DNA of 64,000 nt from the NCBI GenBank assembly GCA_030407315.1, contig JALQPE010001805.1, positions 1-64,000 of the forward strand, in the 5' to 3' direction. Position numbers and translations under genes: made by a program. Shown here piece after piece: positions 52,662 to 64,000 of the stretch. Source of the DNA: Asparagopsis taxiformis (Eukaryota; Rhodophyta; Florideophyceae; Bonnemaisoniales; Bonnemaisoniaceae). Within the stretch, counting starts at the first letter, position 1, and each line of letters opens with the position of its first letter. Below the pieces are notes generated by a model. That model worked only from the letters and a program-made list of their open reading frames with translations, searched no databases and was not told the DNA's origin.

Positions 52662-53643
52662 AACCTATGCGCGCGAAGGCGACGTCGCGCAAGCGTATCG
52701 TGACGTGGCGCAACAAACGCAAGACCCGAAGGAAACCGAAACGCAATTCGCTATGAGACTACGACGCCGCGCGCTGCGCTGCGGCGATGCGTTTAACGAG
52801 CGAGGGCTTGTTTCTATTTTCGTCGACGGTCTACGACCCTATGCGCAACACCTCGTGCGGGATGCGCTGTCTCGCGACCCGCGTCGATACACCTTTCGAG
52901 AGCTAGTCTCTATGGCGCAGAGCCACGGGGACACGCACCGAGCGATGACGCAGACGACGAGCGCGCGACCGCTATTACGGCGAACTCCTGCGCTCTACGT
53001 GGAAGAGGACGAGACACCGACGCTGCAGGCGCTGACCGTGGGGCACACCCCGCCATCAGGCTCCTCATCGCTAAACGTCTCAACCTCCGCCGCGACGCCG
53101 CACGCTCCGCGCGAACGGAAGTTCTCAACCCCGAGCCCCATGCGAAGTCCAACCTCGCTTGGCACCCCTTCGTCGAATTATCGCACGCCACGCTCTCGCG
53201 ACGCTTCGCCCGCCGACCGCTCGCGACGCTTTGCGCATAACGACGACCGAGAACGCGAACGCGCGGGACCGTACACGGCGCACATACCGCGCGCAACTTA
53301 CCCACCGCCTATCGTGAGGCAGACGGCACCGGCCGACACGTCTCGCACAGCGGCGTTCCGCTGTCTGATATGCCGGAAGTTTGGGCACCCCATGGTAAGC
53401 TGCCCGCTGCTCTCATCCGAGCAACAGGCCGCGATTCGCGAGATGCATAGCCACGCGCGCCTAACGCCCGAAGAACTGAACCTGCAGCGCAACGTTCAGG
53501 TTTTCGAAGTTTCCGCGGACGATGACGCACGCGGGCGCGAAAGCGAACGCACGCGCGAAGATGACGCGCACGACGGCGAGCAGCTCACGCCCCACTCGGT
53601 TCGCTTCGCAGAAGACCCGGGAAACGCCTACGAGGAGTCGTAG
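52662..53643 (+). pseudogene. E2 Gag, 3' part with zinc knuckle
   Basis: Continues the Gag core (YRDVAQQTQDPKETETQFAM ... IFVDGLRPYAQHLVRDAL). After a Ser/Pro-rich linker comes the CCHC zinc knuckle C-L-I-C-R-K-F-G-H-P-M-V-S-C (C-x2-C-x4-H-x4-C), then an acidic tail. Stop TAG at 53641. Pol starts 44 bases later in another frame, so Pol is either initiated separately or made by frameshifting upstream. Confidence 0.85.
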
Positions 53644-53687
53644 CGGGTGGGCCGACTCCTCTCCACTCAACGGACACGCCGCGCGCG

Positions 53688-56600
53688 ATGACGCAACCGC
53701 CGCGCGAAAGACCGCCTCCGTTACCACCCGAAACAGTGGTCCTGTTTCAGACCCCTACCGCGAACTACAAACTCGAGGTACGCGTCGGATATAATCTAAG
53801 TACGGCCACCGCGGTGACCGCTGTGCTTGATACTGGCGCGGGCCCGAGCCTCATTCGCGAGAACGTATTAGGCGCTGATTGGAAGCGCCACGCTACGCCG
53901 CCGACGCTGCGCTGCGCGATTATCGACACGAATGGACGACGCCTCGCGCCGAACGCGTCGTTGCGACTTAGCGTTCTTCTAGGTGCCCGCGCGCACCTTC
54001 AAACTTTCCTGGTGATGCCGCGCTTATCCGTCCCTTGCATTCTGGGAGCAGACTTCATCGACCGTGTGGTTCGGATGATCTATACTGGGCCGCAGCGCGC
54101 GTTGCGAACCCGCTATGGAGACCACGTCCCGATGCTCCCACGCACGCCGACGAAACCGCGCCGCGCACCGACCCCCAAGACTACCCGACCAACAGATTTC
54201 GCACCAATCCGCGTTGCGCGCCGCACATCGATTCCGCCGCACGCGACGCGAGCTATCGAAGTCACCACGGGCGCTGACGGACGCTGCATCACGATACCCG
54301 CGACCGACCTCTACGGGCAGAAGTTGCTTCGTCTAGCCAACGGTGAAACGCTGGTTAAAAGGAACGTGCCCTTCAGTGTGCATGTGCACAACGCCGGCAC
54401 CCGCCTACAGGTATTGCCCAAAGGCATGAAGGTGGGCTCCGCAGTGCCCAACCCCGTAGGTTGCCTACAAGTGGCGCAAGAGGCGCCGACTCCGCAAGAC
54501 CGACCGCCCGACGATGCGACGCCACGCGACGCGACGAACCCGCCGGACCCGCGCGAAGCCGACGGAATTGCGAATGCGACGGCGCATTGGGAAGATCTAC
54601 TACGCGCGACGCTACGCGATGAGCGAGTAGACGACGACCTACACGCGCGAATTATCGAGATGCTGCGAAAGCACGAGCGAATGTGGAATGGCACACTCGG
54701 AGCCATCCACGCGACAGAACACCGCATCGAACTGGTTCCGGGGGCGACCCCCGTCAACCAACCGCCGTACCGCGCCGGACACGCGTCGCGCGAAATTATC
54801 CGTACGCAAGTGGATAAGATGCTCCGCGCCGGAGTGATCGAACCTGCTACATCGGAATGGGCGAGCCCGGTCGTAGTCGTGACTAAGAAGGACGGGAGTT
54901 CCCGCTTCTGCATCGACTACCGCCGCTTAAACGCCGCCACCGTCAAGGACGCGTATCCGATTCCGCGCATGGACGATTGCGTCGACTCGCTCGGTAACGC
55001 GACGGTTTTCACTACGCTGGATTGCAATTCGGGATACTGGCAAATCCCGGTAGCGCACGCCGACCGCGATAAGACTACGTTTACGTCGCATGTTGGTACG
55101 TATCGCGTCCGCCGTATGCCCTTTGGACTATCGAACGCGCCCGCGACGTTTCAGCGCGCGCTCGATATCTTGCTCGCGAACGTGAAATGGCAGCATTGCC
55201 TTGTCTACTTGGATGACGTAATCATCTTCTCCGCCGACGTGAATGCGCACGTGCATCACGTCGACGAGATACTGGGAATCCTCGGACGCGCTGGCGTTTC
55301 GCTTAAATTCGCGAAGACCGAGTTTTTCAAACGCTCGGTGGACTACCTGGGACATACTATTTCGCCGGGGAAGCTATCCGTACCGACGACGAAATGCGAC
55401 GCGCTGTGCGATGCGACGTATCCGACGACGAAAACGCAGCTGCGCAGCTTTCTGGGAACTTGTAACGTATACCGCCGATTCGTTGAAAAATTCGCGTTCG
55501 TAGCAGCGCCGCTTACGCAGCTGCTGAAGAAGGACCAAGGAGATAACCTACCCGCGCCGACGCCAGAGCAAACGCGCGCGTTCGAATCATTGCGACAAGC
55601 GATGATATCTCCGCCTATCCTCCGTCTACCGCGCGAAGGGCACCCGTATGTGCTCGACACTGACGCGTCGCAAGGCCAAATCGGATGCGCGTTACTACAG
55701 CTAGACGCAGACGAAGACACATTACATCCAGTCGGATACTGGTCGCGCACGCTTAACGACGCAGAGCGAAATTATTCGACGACGGAACGCGAATGCCTCG
55801 CGGTGGTATGGGCAGTGTTACTATTACGCGCGTATCTGGAAGGACGGAAGTTCACGGTTCGCACGGACCACAATTCGCTGCGCTGGATTCTAAACATGAC
55901 CTCTGCGGAAGGACGACTCGCGCGCTGGCGATTGCGACTCGCCGAGTTCGAGTTCGACGTCGAATATAAAAAGGGTAAACGCCATGTTATCGCCGACGCG
56001 CTCTCGCGAATGGCCACGCGAAGCGGCGACGAGACGGAAATACCGGACGAGATACCCTGCTTCGACGCCGCGAACATCGTTGAACCGCATGCGGACGCTT
56101 ATGCGCGAACCATACCGCGCTACTATGCGACTACGCAGAATACTACCCGAGTCTAGACTGACTACTGGCAACTCGGTCGTGCATCGAACCGCCCGTGTCC
56201 ACTGACGAGTGGATTCGCGAGCAAGCGACGGACGAATTCTGCCAAAACGCGAAGCGCGATGTCGAAACCGCGCCGCAATCGCGTTTTCACCTATCCTCCG
56301 ATGGGATTCTCATGAGGACCGCTCCGCTCGACAACGCCACGCAGATAGTCGTTCCCGAAGCGATTAAGGGGCGTATTCTGCGAGCTAACCACTACGCGGT
56401 GACTGCAGGACACCCGGGCGCGCGACGCATGTACGACGCAATTCGACGTGCATACTACTGGCCGATGATGAGCGTAGACGTCTACACTACAGTGAGACAG
56501 TGCGACGCGTGCGCACGTAACCGCGTTACGCAATATCGCCACACGAACGCCCTGAAGCTCTTTCCCGCAACGCGCCCGCTCGAAGACGTCGCTATCGATA

Positions 56601-57916
56601 TTCTGGGTCCGCTACCCGAGACTCCGCGCCAACGCCGCTTCGTACTCGTAATCGCCGATCGCTATAGCAAGCTTTGCCGACTCATCGCGCTCGGACGCGT
56701 ATCTGCGCTCGCCGTCGCGAAGGCCTTTTGCAGAGACTGGGTCTTTCTATACGGATCGCCGCGCACGCTGCTTTCTGACAACGGACCGCAGTTTCGCTCG
56801 AAGTTATTTCAGGAAACGTGCGCGCTTATGGGAACGCGAAACATATTCACGACGACGTATCATCCGCAATCGAACGGACAAGTCGAGCGAATGAATCGTA
56901 CCATCGTCGCGACGCTGCGCCATTAGGTCGACGAAGAGCGAAAGGACTGGGATGAGCATTTGGATGCGCTAGCGTACGCCTACAAACGTGCGATACACCG
57001 CTCGACGAATACGTCGCCGTTCGAGCTTACGCTCACGCGCTACCCTGTGTCGCTGGGTACGGAACAAGTGGACACGATTCGCAGTACGCCATTCCTTCGT
57101 ATGGAATTCCTAGCGCGGCTATCAGACGCCTACGCGCGCGCGGCAAGCGCGTTGAAGAAGGCGCAAGCGCGATATAAACGGGACTTCGACCGCAGCGTAC
57201 GCGCGGTGAATAAGGATATTAAGGTGGGTGACCAAGTGTACTTGGATACCCGCGCGGGAGCGACGACGCAAGCGCAGCGAAGTGAAGAGACGCGTGCATC
57301 GAAGCTGGATTACCCCGTCTCTGGCCCTTTCCCGGTAATAGGTTGTCATGGCCATACTTACGAAATCGTAATAGACGGCGTACCCGAACTCGTTAGCTCC
57401 GATCGTATCCGCTTCGCGCCGCGTAACGCGACAAGCGCGCCTGATTCGCCCGGCGGCGAGGAAGATACCAACGACGCGGAGAACGCCGACGACGCGACGC
57501 GGCGAGACGAACGCGACCTCGAGAACACGCGCAAGGTCAACCCAGAGTCTGGGTACGGGACGCGCGAATTTATGATCCACAAACTAACGGCCGAAGGCAT
57601 CGACGACGCTGGCGCATCCGTCTTTCGCGTAAGATAGAAAGGATATTCGCCGCGCGAAGATACGTGGGAGCCCGAGGGCTCGCTGCCAGCGCCGTTGGTC
57701 GCACGTTTCCGTAAAGACCTGAACCGACGTACGCCTAAGGCCCCCGCGCACGATATCGCGAACCAGCCCGCAACGCCGCACAACCGCCGAAAGAACCCGC
57801 CGAAGGTACCCGCCCGCAGGGAGAAGCGCGACAACGCGCAGCGAACCACGTCGCCCAGCCGCGCGAGCACACGACTCAAGAGCCGCAGGATGCAATCCCG
57901 TGCGCCACGCAATTGA
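53688..57916 (+). pseudogene. E2 Pol: protease, RT, RNase H, integrase, chromodomain
   Basis: ATG 53688. Protease LDTGAGPSL (DTGA at residues 48-51). RT from about residue 345, with KKDGSSRFCIDYRRLN, LDCNSGYWQIP, MPFGLSNAPATFQ and catalytic YLDD. RNase H follows: LDTDASQGQIG, ERECLAVVWA, TDHNSLRWIL. The frame ends at 56156. The adjoining frame carries a TGA at 56159, where Trp would fit, and then the integrase: a zinc-binding H-x-H...C-x2-C region (GHPGARRMY...CDACARN), DILGPLP, SDNGPQF and the final Glu in GQVERMN. TAG interrupts at 56924 (Gln expected). The end is a chromodomain whose Trp of WKGY is TAG at 57635, followed by SPREDTWEPE. Several inactivating changes. Confidence 0.9.
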
Positions 57917-59707
57917 CGCCCGACATGGCTTGACCAGAGGCGCGCACCGACACATCATCGCCAACCGCGGGTTCCGTAAGAGCTGCTGCTGACAGGTGAA
58001 CCACGGCAAAAGTGATGACGCAACCAAACGCACTCCTACGCGCACGCGGGGCCACGCATCACGAACCAAAAACGTGGCAACGCGCCGGAGGAATAAGCGA
58101 GACGCCAAGCGGATGCCGCTGCGCCCCGCATAACTGGCAATCGCCGCTGCATACTCTATACCCCCGCTGTGCAGGATGAATCGGTGTCGCTCACAGCGCG
58201 ACGTTTATTAGAATGACACGCGCGCATCTGTACAATGGGTCGCCCTAAGCTTAACTTAGGCACTGAATGCCAGCGCCACGCGTCGCGGGACACGCGAACT
58301 ACCGCGCTCGAATTGACGGCCGTCTACATTTGTATTCGTACACGCGTCTGAGTCGCCCCACGAGCGCTGTCAACGCCTGCCGCGTAAACGCCTTTGGCGC
58401 GCATTTATGGCACCCCCCCGCTTACGTTTGGACCGCCATTTATCGCGCCACGAAAGTTTTTGCTTTCGTTGCGCCACGCAAGATTCGTCGTTATCGCGCC
58501 CGGTTATTTTTGTTTTCGTTTCGCCACGCAATACTCGTCGTCCGCGCCCGGTTATTTTTCGCCGCATTCGCGCCACGAGCCGCCACGTCGTCGCCCACGC
58601 AATATCGTCGCACGCGCAAGTCAATGCAGGCCTCCCGAAGTTCGAGAAGGGTCTGGCCTTGCGCAATGAAGCGCTGCTTATCTGGCTTTCGACCACCTCT
58701 GGGACCGCGGAATGCGCTGGAACCAGCGACGTATTTTCGCGCGAAAAAAGGGGAGCGACGCTGGCATCGCGAAGGCGGGCTGGCCCGGCTAGCTAGCAAT
58801 TCGGCCGTCCCACGGAAACTGCCCCTCAGAAAGGCACCATGGAATGGGACACCTGTATCGCGCCGCCGCCAAGCTGAACCCTCGCGCCGTGACGAGTTGT
58901 ACCTCGCTGTCGTCACCCGATTGGCCGATCACACGCCCGGCTTGGCAGCGGAACGTATGGACTTGGTGGAAGGACGCCAGCCCCTGGAAGGACGCGGGTC
59001 TCTACTGGGAATGAAGTGCTACCTACGTGCATGCCTCCCCCTCTAACGGAAGGACGAAGACGAAAGACGGAGGCATGCTACTAAAAACGTAGCCCCCGCA
59101 TAAACCCCCAAGTAGAACCCCGCCGACCCGCGCTAGCCACAAGAAGCGCACGACGAATCCGCCTAGCGAAGCGACGAGCGCTGTAGTGCAAAGCGAATAG
59201 GCGACGAAACTAGCGAGCGACGAAGGGAACCACGCACGGCGAGCTGACGGCGCGAGCGAACGGCGACGAACTTCCCCTCACAGCCTTACCGCACTCCCTC
59301 CTTTGTCCCTCACCCCTTCTCATCGGACGAAAAATGCACGTTGCGATTCTTCCCTTTCACCAACCTTCCTTGCCAAAACGCATGAGCGCTACGCTGCCGC
59401 TGCAGGAGACCGCCCGCGGTCTCACGCGCACCGCCTCCGCACGCGTACAATAGGCGCGTCGTACATGTGTCCCCCGAACGGCGACGCAGACATCTGGCAA
59501 GTACGGTTTCAAGCCACGGCACGCGCGCCCTTACCGTGACGTTGGTAGCTCACAAGCCGCACGCAACGATGCTTCGGCCGCGCCGCCGCGCGAATGATTC
59601 GCGATTCGAGGAAAGCGCCAAGGGTAAAGGAACGAAAGGCGAACACAAAGCAAGACAAGTTTATTCTAAGGAGGTGCAGCGAAGCAGGCGACAAGACGGA
59701 ACAAGAA
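57917..59707. other. Region between E2 pol and the antisense gene, no gene recognised
   Basis: GC-rich. An open frame at 58267-59046 (plus) has arginine-rich, repeat-derived composition and is not convincing. 58440-58600 contains about three imperfect copies of a 50-55 bp unit with CGCGCCCGGTTATTTTT and CGCCACGCAA. The rest holds nothing I can identify. Confidence 0.5.
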
Positions 59708-62503
59708 CTAAGACTGTGGTGCGCGCGTGTCGCCGTCCCGACGCGTGCGACGGCTCGACGAACTACCCGCAGTACCGCGCGAACGAGCACGGCTTGAAGC
59801 CGTATCTGCCTGGTGACCGCGTCGCCGCTCGGAATTCAACACCCGAACGACGCGCCCATCATGTACGCCAATTCGAAGTGGAGGAATGCTTGCCCGACCC
59901 GCCGAAGCTGCCGCCGCACGCGAGCGCGTCGTAGGGCGAGCGCCGCCGCGCCCCACGCCAACGCCCTCGGAGGCGCCACGCACCGATGCTTCCGCGCGCA
60001 GCCCACTTACAGACTGTGTTTCGCCGGCCGACTCTTGTTCGTCAACCGACCCCGCGGGGGACCGCTGCAGGTAACCTACGACGTTATTTAACGCCGTACC
60101 CAAACGGTGCGCGCGCTCGATAGTATCTTGGACTTGTCGTACGGTCTCCCGCTCGCACGCTTGGTACTCGCCACGCACCGCGGCAAGGCGACTAGCCGCT
60201 CGTTCCCTCTCAGCCCCAAGGTTAGTTTCGACTTCAACAAGCGCCCGTTCCGCCGTTTCGCGCGCCACAGAAGCCGCGTCGCAGCGAGCTTGAAGCTCCG
60301 TCACCTTAGCGCGATGGTCTTCTTCGCTTCTCCTGTGCGCGCCCGCCCGACCCATCATCATACTGATGTCTTTCTGCATGCGTTCGATACGCACCGCATC
60401 TTCGTCGACCTTTCGTTTTAACGCCACCTCGCGGACCTCGGTCTTTGTAAGCGCCTCCCTAGCCCCTTGCAAAAGCGACAGAGCCTCGTCTCGCGTCTTG
60501 TGCGCGGCGTCGCGCGCCTGATTCGCTTCGTCGAGGCGGACTAAGGCGTCCTCGCGAGCTTTCGTAATGGACGTCACGCGCGACAACGCTTCTTCGTGGA
60601 CTCGTTCGGCCTCAGCCAGTCGAGTTCGCAGTTCAGCCGTATCTGGTGCATTCGATGCCACGCCCTCAGCGACCGCGGCCGCACTTGCTATTGCGTCGTC
60701 AACCATGGCTGAAACTACGTTGGCTGCAGCACTCGCCGCGGCCCCACTAGCGCTCGCCTCGCCCGACGCCGCCGCAGTACGTTGACCCTGAGTGGCCTTC
60801 TTCAGTTCCTGCAGTTCGTTGTATACCTTGACGTATTCCGCCCGCAGCGCTGCGTCGAGCTGAGTAACGTCGATCGGAGCTCGAGGTGGATCCGAAAATA
60901 GCGAATACCGACCGTCTCGAAAGCGCCGACGCTCTACGGCAAGCAACGCCGCCATGCCGAGGTATTGCGCGTACTCTCGCGAGTTGGTCGCACGCATCAC
61001 ATGTAGCTCGTTGGTTGATAACGCGGACAATACGGCATCGACGGTCACGACGTCATTGGCTTCTAAATGCGCGAACGCGCTGCGCGACGGGTTTCGCGGC
61101 GATTTTAACAGAAGGTGCGGAATCTCTGTGTTACGGTGGACACCGAGCGAACCGTGCGCCCAATCCACACTGCCGCGTTCCGCGTTCCACGGCAACCATT
61201 GGCCGCCTTCGTTGAAATCGATACCCGGCGCGACGTCGAAGACGGGCGTTTCGTCCCATGCGCAAGCGCGATATTCCGATAGAAGACTTTCCAAATGTGC
61301 CGTAGAATACGAACCGCTGCGTACGACCGCCGACGCGCTCGATCCCCGCGATAAGTTTATCGCTTAGGCGCACTATGCGACGCTCGACGTAAGCGACATG
61401 GAGCCACGCACAGGCTACCATTACGACCCATTCGCTTAAGGCAACGGCCCAGAAGTACGAGCGCGTTTCGACAGGAACGTTAAGACCAAGGAGGACAGAC
61501 GGCGCGTAATGGAAGACGCAAGGCAAAGGGACCGACAAGGATTCGAGTGCTTCAGGCCAGTCGCGCGCGTCGTAACGAGGGAAGAAAGCGCCGATACGAT
61601 CTTCAGGGAATTCACGGAACTCGACGTCGCGGTGTGTGACGAAGTATCCGAACGTGCGACGCAAGCGTAATTCACGACGCGCCTCGGGGCGCATACTCGC
61701 GTCAAGAAACCAAGGCTCGCTCGTCGCCCCTCGTGTTCCACGTCGTTCCACGGGACGCCCCCGTCTAATAAGAAGCCAGCGCTTGGTGCTGCCGCCCACG
61801 GATCGAGATGCGCGAATTCGTCGCGACGCATTGTACGGAGCCTCGCCAAGTGGCGTACGAGCCGTTCGTCAGCAGCGTCTTCGAGGGAATAGGCGTCGCA
61901 TGGCAAGTTCGCGGGTACGGCCAAATCGCACAACGCCGATTCACGTCGCGCGTCCCATACCGTTTGCGCGTTGAGATGACCGGGCAGGACGGCGTAGCGA
62001 TTAACGTCGGCGATACGGTCCCATTGAAAGCGGCGCGGATAATACTGTAACTGGCTTAGCTCCGGCCACGTTGGCAGCGTACGCAGCAGAAAGCGAAACG
62101 CAGACGGATCTTCATAACGAGCGCGCGGCGTCGGGATGGGAGCATTTTGCGCGGCCGACGGAAGGGATACGGAGGAAGGAGCGGGTATGGAGCGGAGAGG
62201 AACTCCGATAGAGGAATGACCGCCAGCCGCAGACGCCGGCGTACCCGTGACGTCCACGGTCTCGACGACGTTTGGTGTCGCATCGATGCTGTTCGCATCG
62301 GAACCGCTCGCGACCGCCGGAACAGGCGCACTGATGGATGATGCCTGGGCTAAGGGAAGGGAGAACGGGCTCTCAGGACTTGCAGGCAAAGGAGTTGCGA
62401 AGCGCGGAGCGGCAGTCGGCGTGTGTGTAGGCGTCGTCATTTCGTCGCCGGGAGCGATGCCGGCACGAAGCCAGCCAGGAAGAGATTCATCGTCGTGCGC
62501 CAT
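59708..62503 (-). pseudogene. Antisense coiled-coil gene of E2, frameshifted
   Basis: Lies between pol and the 3' LTR on the strand opposite to gag-pol. It starts at ATG 62503 (MAHDDESLPGWLRAG), with a Pro/Ser/Ala-rich N-terminus, then FLLRTLPTWPELSQLQYYPR. The frame changes near 61730 to a stretch with RTFGYFVTHRDVEFREFPED and a hydrophobic segment WAVALSEWVVMVACAWLHVA, and again near 61290 to YRACAWDETPVFDVAPGIDF. The last 350 residues form a long coiled coil (about 61000-60150) and a basic Ser/Arg-rich tail. The family is unknown. The hydrophobic segment might be a membrane anchor. Confidence 0.6.
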
Positions 62504-62680
62504 CGCGACGAAGGAGCGGGCGACGATGGCGAAACGGAGAACGTGAGTAGAGGAGAGAGAACGTAAGAGGAAGGAAAGTGACAGCGAAGGAGAAGAACGA
62601 GGAAAGAGAAAAGCAGACGCGAGAAGAAGCAACGGAAGGCATGCGTGAGAAAATGACGCGCGAGGACGCGCTGTGGAGTT

Positions 62681-62692
62681 AGTCGGGGGGAG
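62681..62692 (+). other. E2 polypurine tract
   Basis: AGTCGGGGGGAG lies directly before the TG of the LTR. This is the position and composition expected for plus-strand DNA priming, and it identifies the following repeat as the 3' LTR of a plus-strand element. Confidence 0.75.
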
Positions 62693-63495
62693 TGTGGTAC
62701 AATTTATTCGGTCGACACGCGCGCGCTCGTAACGACTGCGTCTGGCTGAGTCCGCATGCATCCGCGAATTAGTTAGTTAGTAAGCGAGCGTACGCGTAGC
62801 GATTCTATTACGTGTCACGGCGCGCCTGCGCGAACGCGTGCGCGCGAGCGAACCTGCGAGCTTGGCGCCACGTGTAGCGCTTTTTACGAATTTCCCTTTC
62901 ATTTCCCTTTTTGGGTTTTTTATGACGAAAGTCTTTTTCCCAAATATTTCCTTTTTTTTGCGTGCGAGCGAGCGGCCGCCGGCCGGCCGCGCAAGGACAG
63001 CCTGTCCTAGGTAGTTAGCTACTAATGGTTGTTCTGCTTCGCACCTTACCAATAAACAGCCAGCATCTTCGCAGCTACGAGTTAAGCGTTTAGCGAATCG
63101 CGAGGACCGATTGCGTTGACACGTTGCGTGCGGGTTGCTCACGATCGCCGACGTTCGCGTGCGCGCTGCGCATAAACCGATCGTCGAACCACGTCGCACC
63201 GTGATAGCGCGCGTTGCGTCGCACGCCACTAGGCCAGGGATTTACGACCCCTGTGTGGATCGCGTTGTGCTCGAGTTTACTCGGTGATCTCACCCTGAGA
63301 TCACGGCTTGCGCCGGCCCGCGAATCCCGTGTTGCGATCGTTCCCTACGCGTTCCGCCGTTGTACCACCCGTTCGCCAGCGCGACCGAGCGACGCGCGAA
63401 ACGAAAGTTCAACCAGCGCGTTACGGTTCACCTCGCCCTGACACGGCTGCAATTCTAGAACTCCCTTAGCGATCGCCACCCCGGCTGGTCCTACA
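62693..63495 (+). repeat. 3' LTR of E2 (803 bp)
   Basis: TGTGGTACAATT at the start, GGTCCTACA at the end. Same length as and nearly identical to the LTR at 7887-7085. Internal features shared by both copies include an AAAGGAAATATTTGGG-type stretch (in one orientation) and GGCCGCCGGCCGGCC. Confidence 0.9.
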
Positions 63496-64000
63496 GTTAC
63501 CACCACAGCAAAATGGGTTACAGCGCCAGTATTGGTAGCGAAACCACCACCAGCGAATTTCAGACTTACTTTTGATTACAGGCCTGTTAATGCCGTCACA
63601 GTCGATATGAACTGGTCGATGCCTCGTATAGAATCTGGATTGAGTGATGTGGCTGGCAGTACATATTTTGCTACAGTTGACTTAGTAAGTGGCTATTGGC
63701 AGTTGCCATTATCGATTGAAAGTCAAGAACTTCTCAGTTTTACAACATCTAACAGGATTATCATGCCAACAAGATGTACACAAGGAGCAAAGAACGCTGG
63801 ACCAAACTTCCAATCTAAAATAGAGCCACTGTTTGCGAACATAAGACACGCTCTAAAGGCATGGTTGGATGATTTCGTATTGCATAGTCGAAGCGAAGAC
63901 GACCATCTACATGTCATCGAACAATTTTTATCGATCTGCCGCAAGGCGCGGTTGAAAATTTCAGTACGAAAGTCTAAGTTCTTTCTGCGCAGTGTACGAT
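63496..64000 (+). pseudogene. Fragment of a different Ty3-type reverse transcriptase
   Basis: Open from the LTR junction to the window edge with no start codon. Reads WVTAPVLVAKPPPANFRLTF, DYRPVNAVTVDMNWSMPRIE, FATVDLVSGYWQLPL and, for the catalytic box, WLDDFVLHSR in place of Y-x-DD. Codon use is more AT-rich than in E2 and the RT sequence differs from it at most positions, so it is another element cut by the E2 LTR. The first part of the RT domain and the protease are missing. Confidence 0.8.

Larger units (their letters stand above)
51021..63495 (+). mobile_element. E2: Ty3-type chromodomain retrotransposon, main body
   Basis: In order: gag (split by a solo LTR), pol (protease, RT, RNase H, integrase, chromodomain), an antisense coiled-coil gene, polypurine tract and 3' LTR. 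The matching 5' LTR, primer-binding site and leader are at 7887-6467 on the other strand, displaced by X and an inversion. Three premature stops in pol, frameshifts in the antisense gene and the insertions show that it is not functional. Confidence 0.75.

Noticed and set aside
58267..59046. 259-codon plus-strand frame after E2 pol
   Set aside because: Arginine-rich, overlaps imperfect tandem repeats, no recognisable domain and an equally open opposite strand.
63496..64000. Interpretation of the terminal RT piece as the missing pol of E1
   Set aside because: Polarity would fit after undoing the inversion, but base composition differs from E1, the start of the RT domain is absent and there is no target duplication at the E2 edges.

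Overview
Nuclear DNA of a eukaryote, almost entirely mobile elements nested in one another. No ribosomal RNA, tRNA, CRISPR or bacterial operon was seen. The eukaryotic markers are a SET domain, a Plavaka-like transposase, a Ty3 pol with a chromodomain, and pieces of two conserved eukaryotic genes (Sly1-type SM protein, Mediator subunit 13). The genes are long, nearly intronless and of moderate GC, which would suit a red alga (Florideophyceae), but this is inference. 

Layout. (1) 1-6464 is the end of a large transposon copy, called X' here. It is repeated almost perfectly, in inverted orientation, at 18451-24929. (2) 6467-18450 lies between these arms. It holds an LTR plus leader of a Ty3 element (E2), a pol-less Ty3 relic (E1), a broken DNA methyltransferase fragment, an unrecognised broken gene, a pair of foldback MITEs and a cluster of long loopless palindromes. 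(3) 18453-51020 is X, about 32.6 kb. It carries a zinc-finger-like reading frame, a ParB-like/putative 2OG-Fe(II) oxygenase protein (1067 aa), a 241-aa partner protein, a beta-order amino-methyltransferase fused to a SET domain, a coiled-coil gene and a Plavaka-like transposase. A second transposon, Y (28967-42607), sits inside the SET domain with AACA target duplications and near-identical ends. (4) Y carries a DUF7869-type putative transposase, an internally deleted derivative of it, a single 986-aa protein joining the same ParB-like, methyltransferase and accessory domains, and captured pieces of host genes. (5) 51021-63495 is the main body of E2: gag (split by a solo LTR with 5-bp duplications), pol with chromodomain, a coiled-coil gene on the opposite strand, a polypurine tract and the 3' LTR. 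(6) 63496-64000 is a piece of another Ty3-type reverse transcriptase.

How it fits together. The arrangement is explained if E2 was hit by X between its leader and gag, and recombination between X' and X later inverted the 12-kb segment between them. The most interesting content is a recurring chromatin/DNA-modification cargo: ParB-like domain, DPPY-type methyltransferase, an accessory domain with a PPET motif, a putative 2OG dioxygenase and a SET domain. It occurs in two otherwise unrelated DNA transposons, split in X and fused in Y, with a third methyltransferase remnant at 11917-12284. I know of no named system with this architecture. Its biochemical role is inferred from motifs only.
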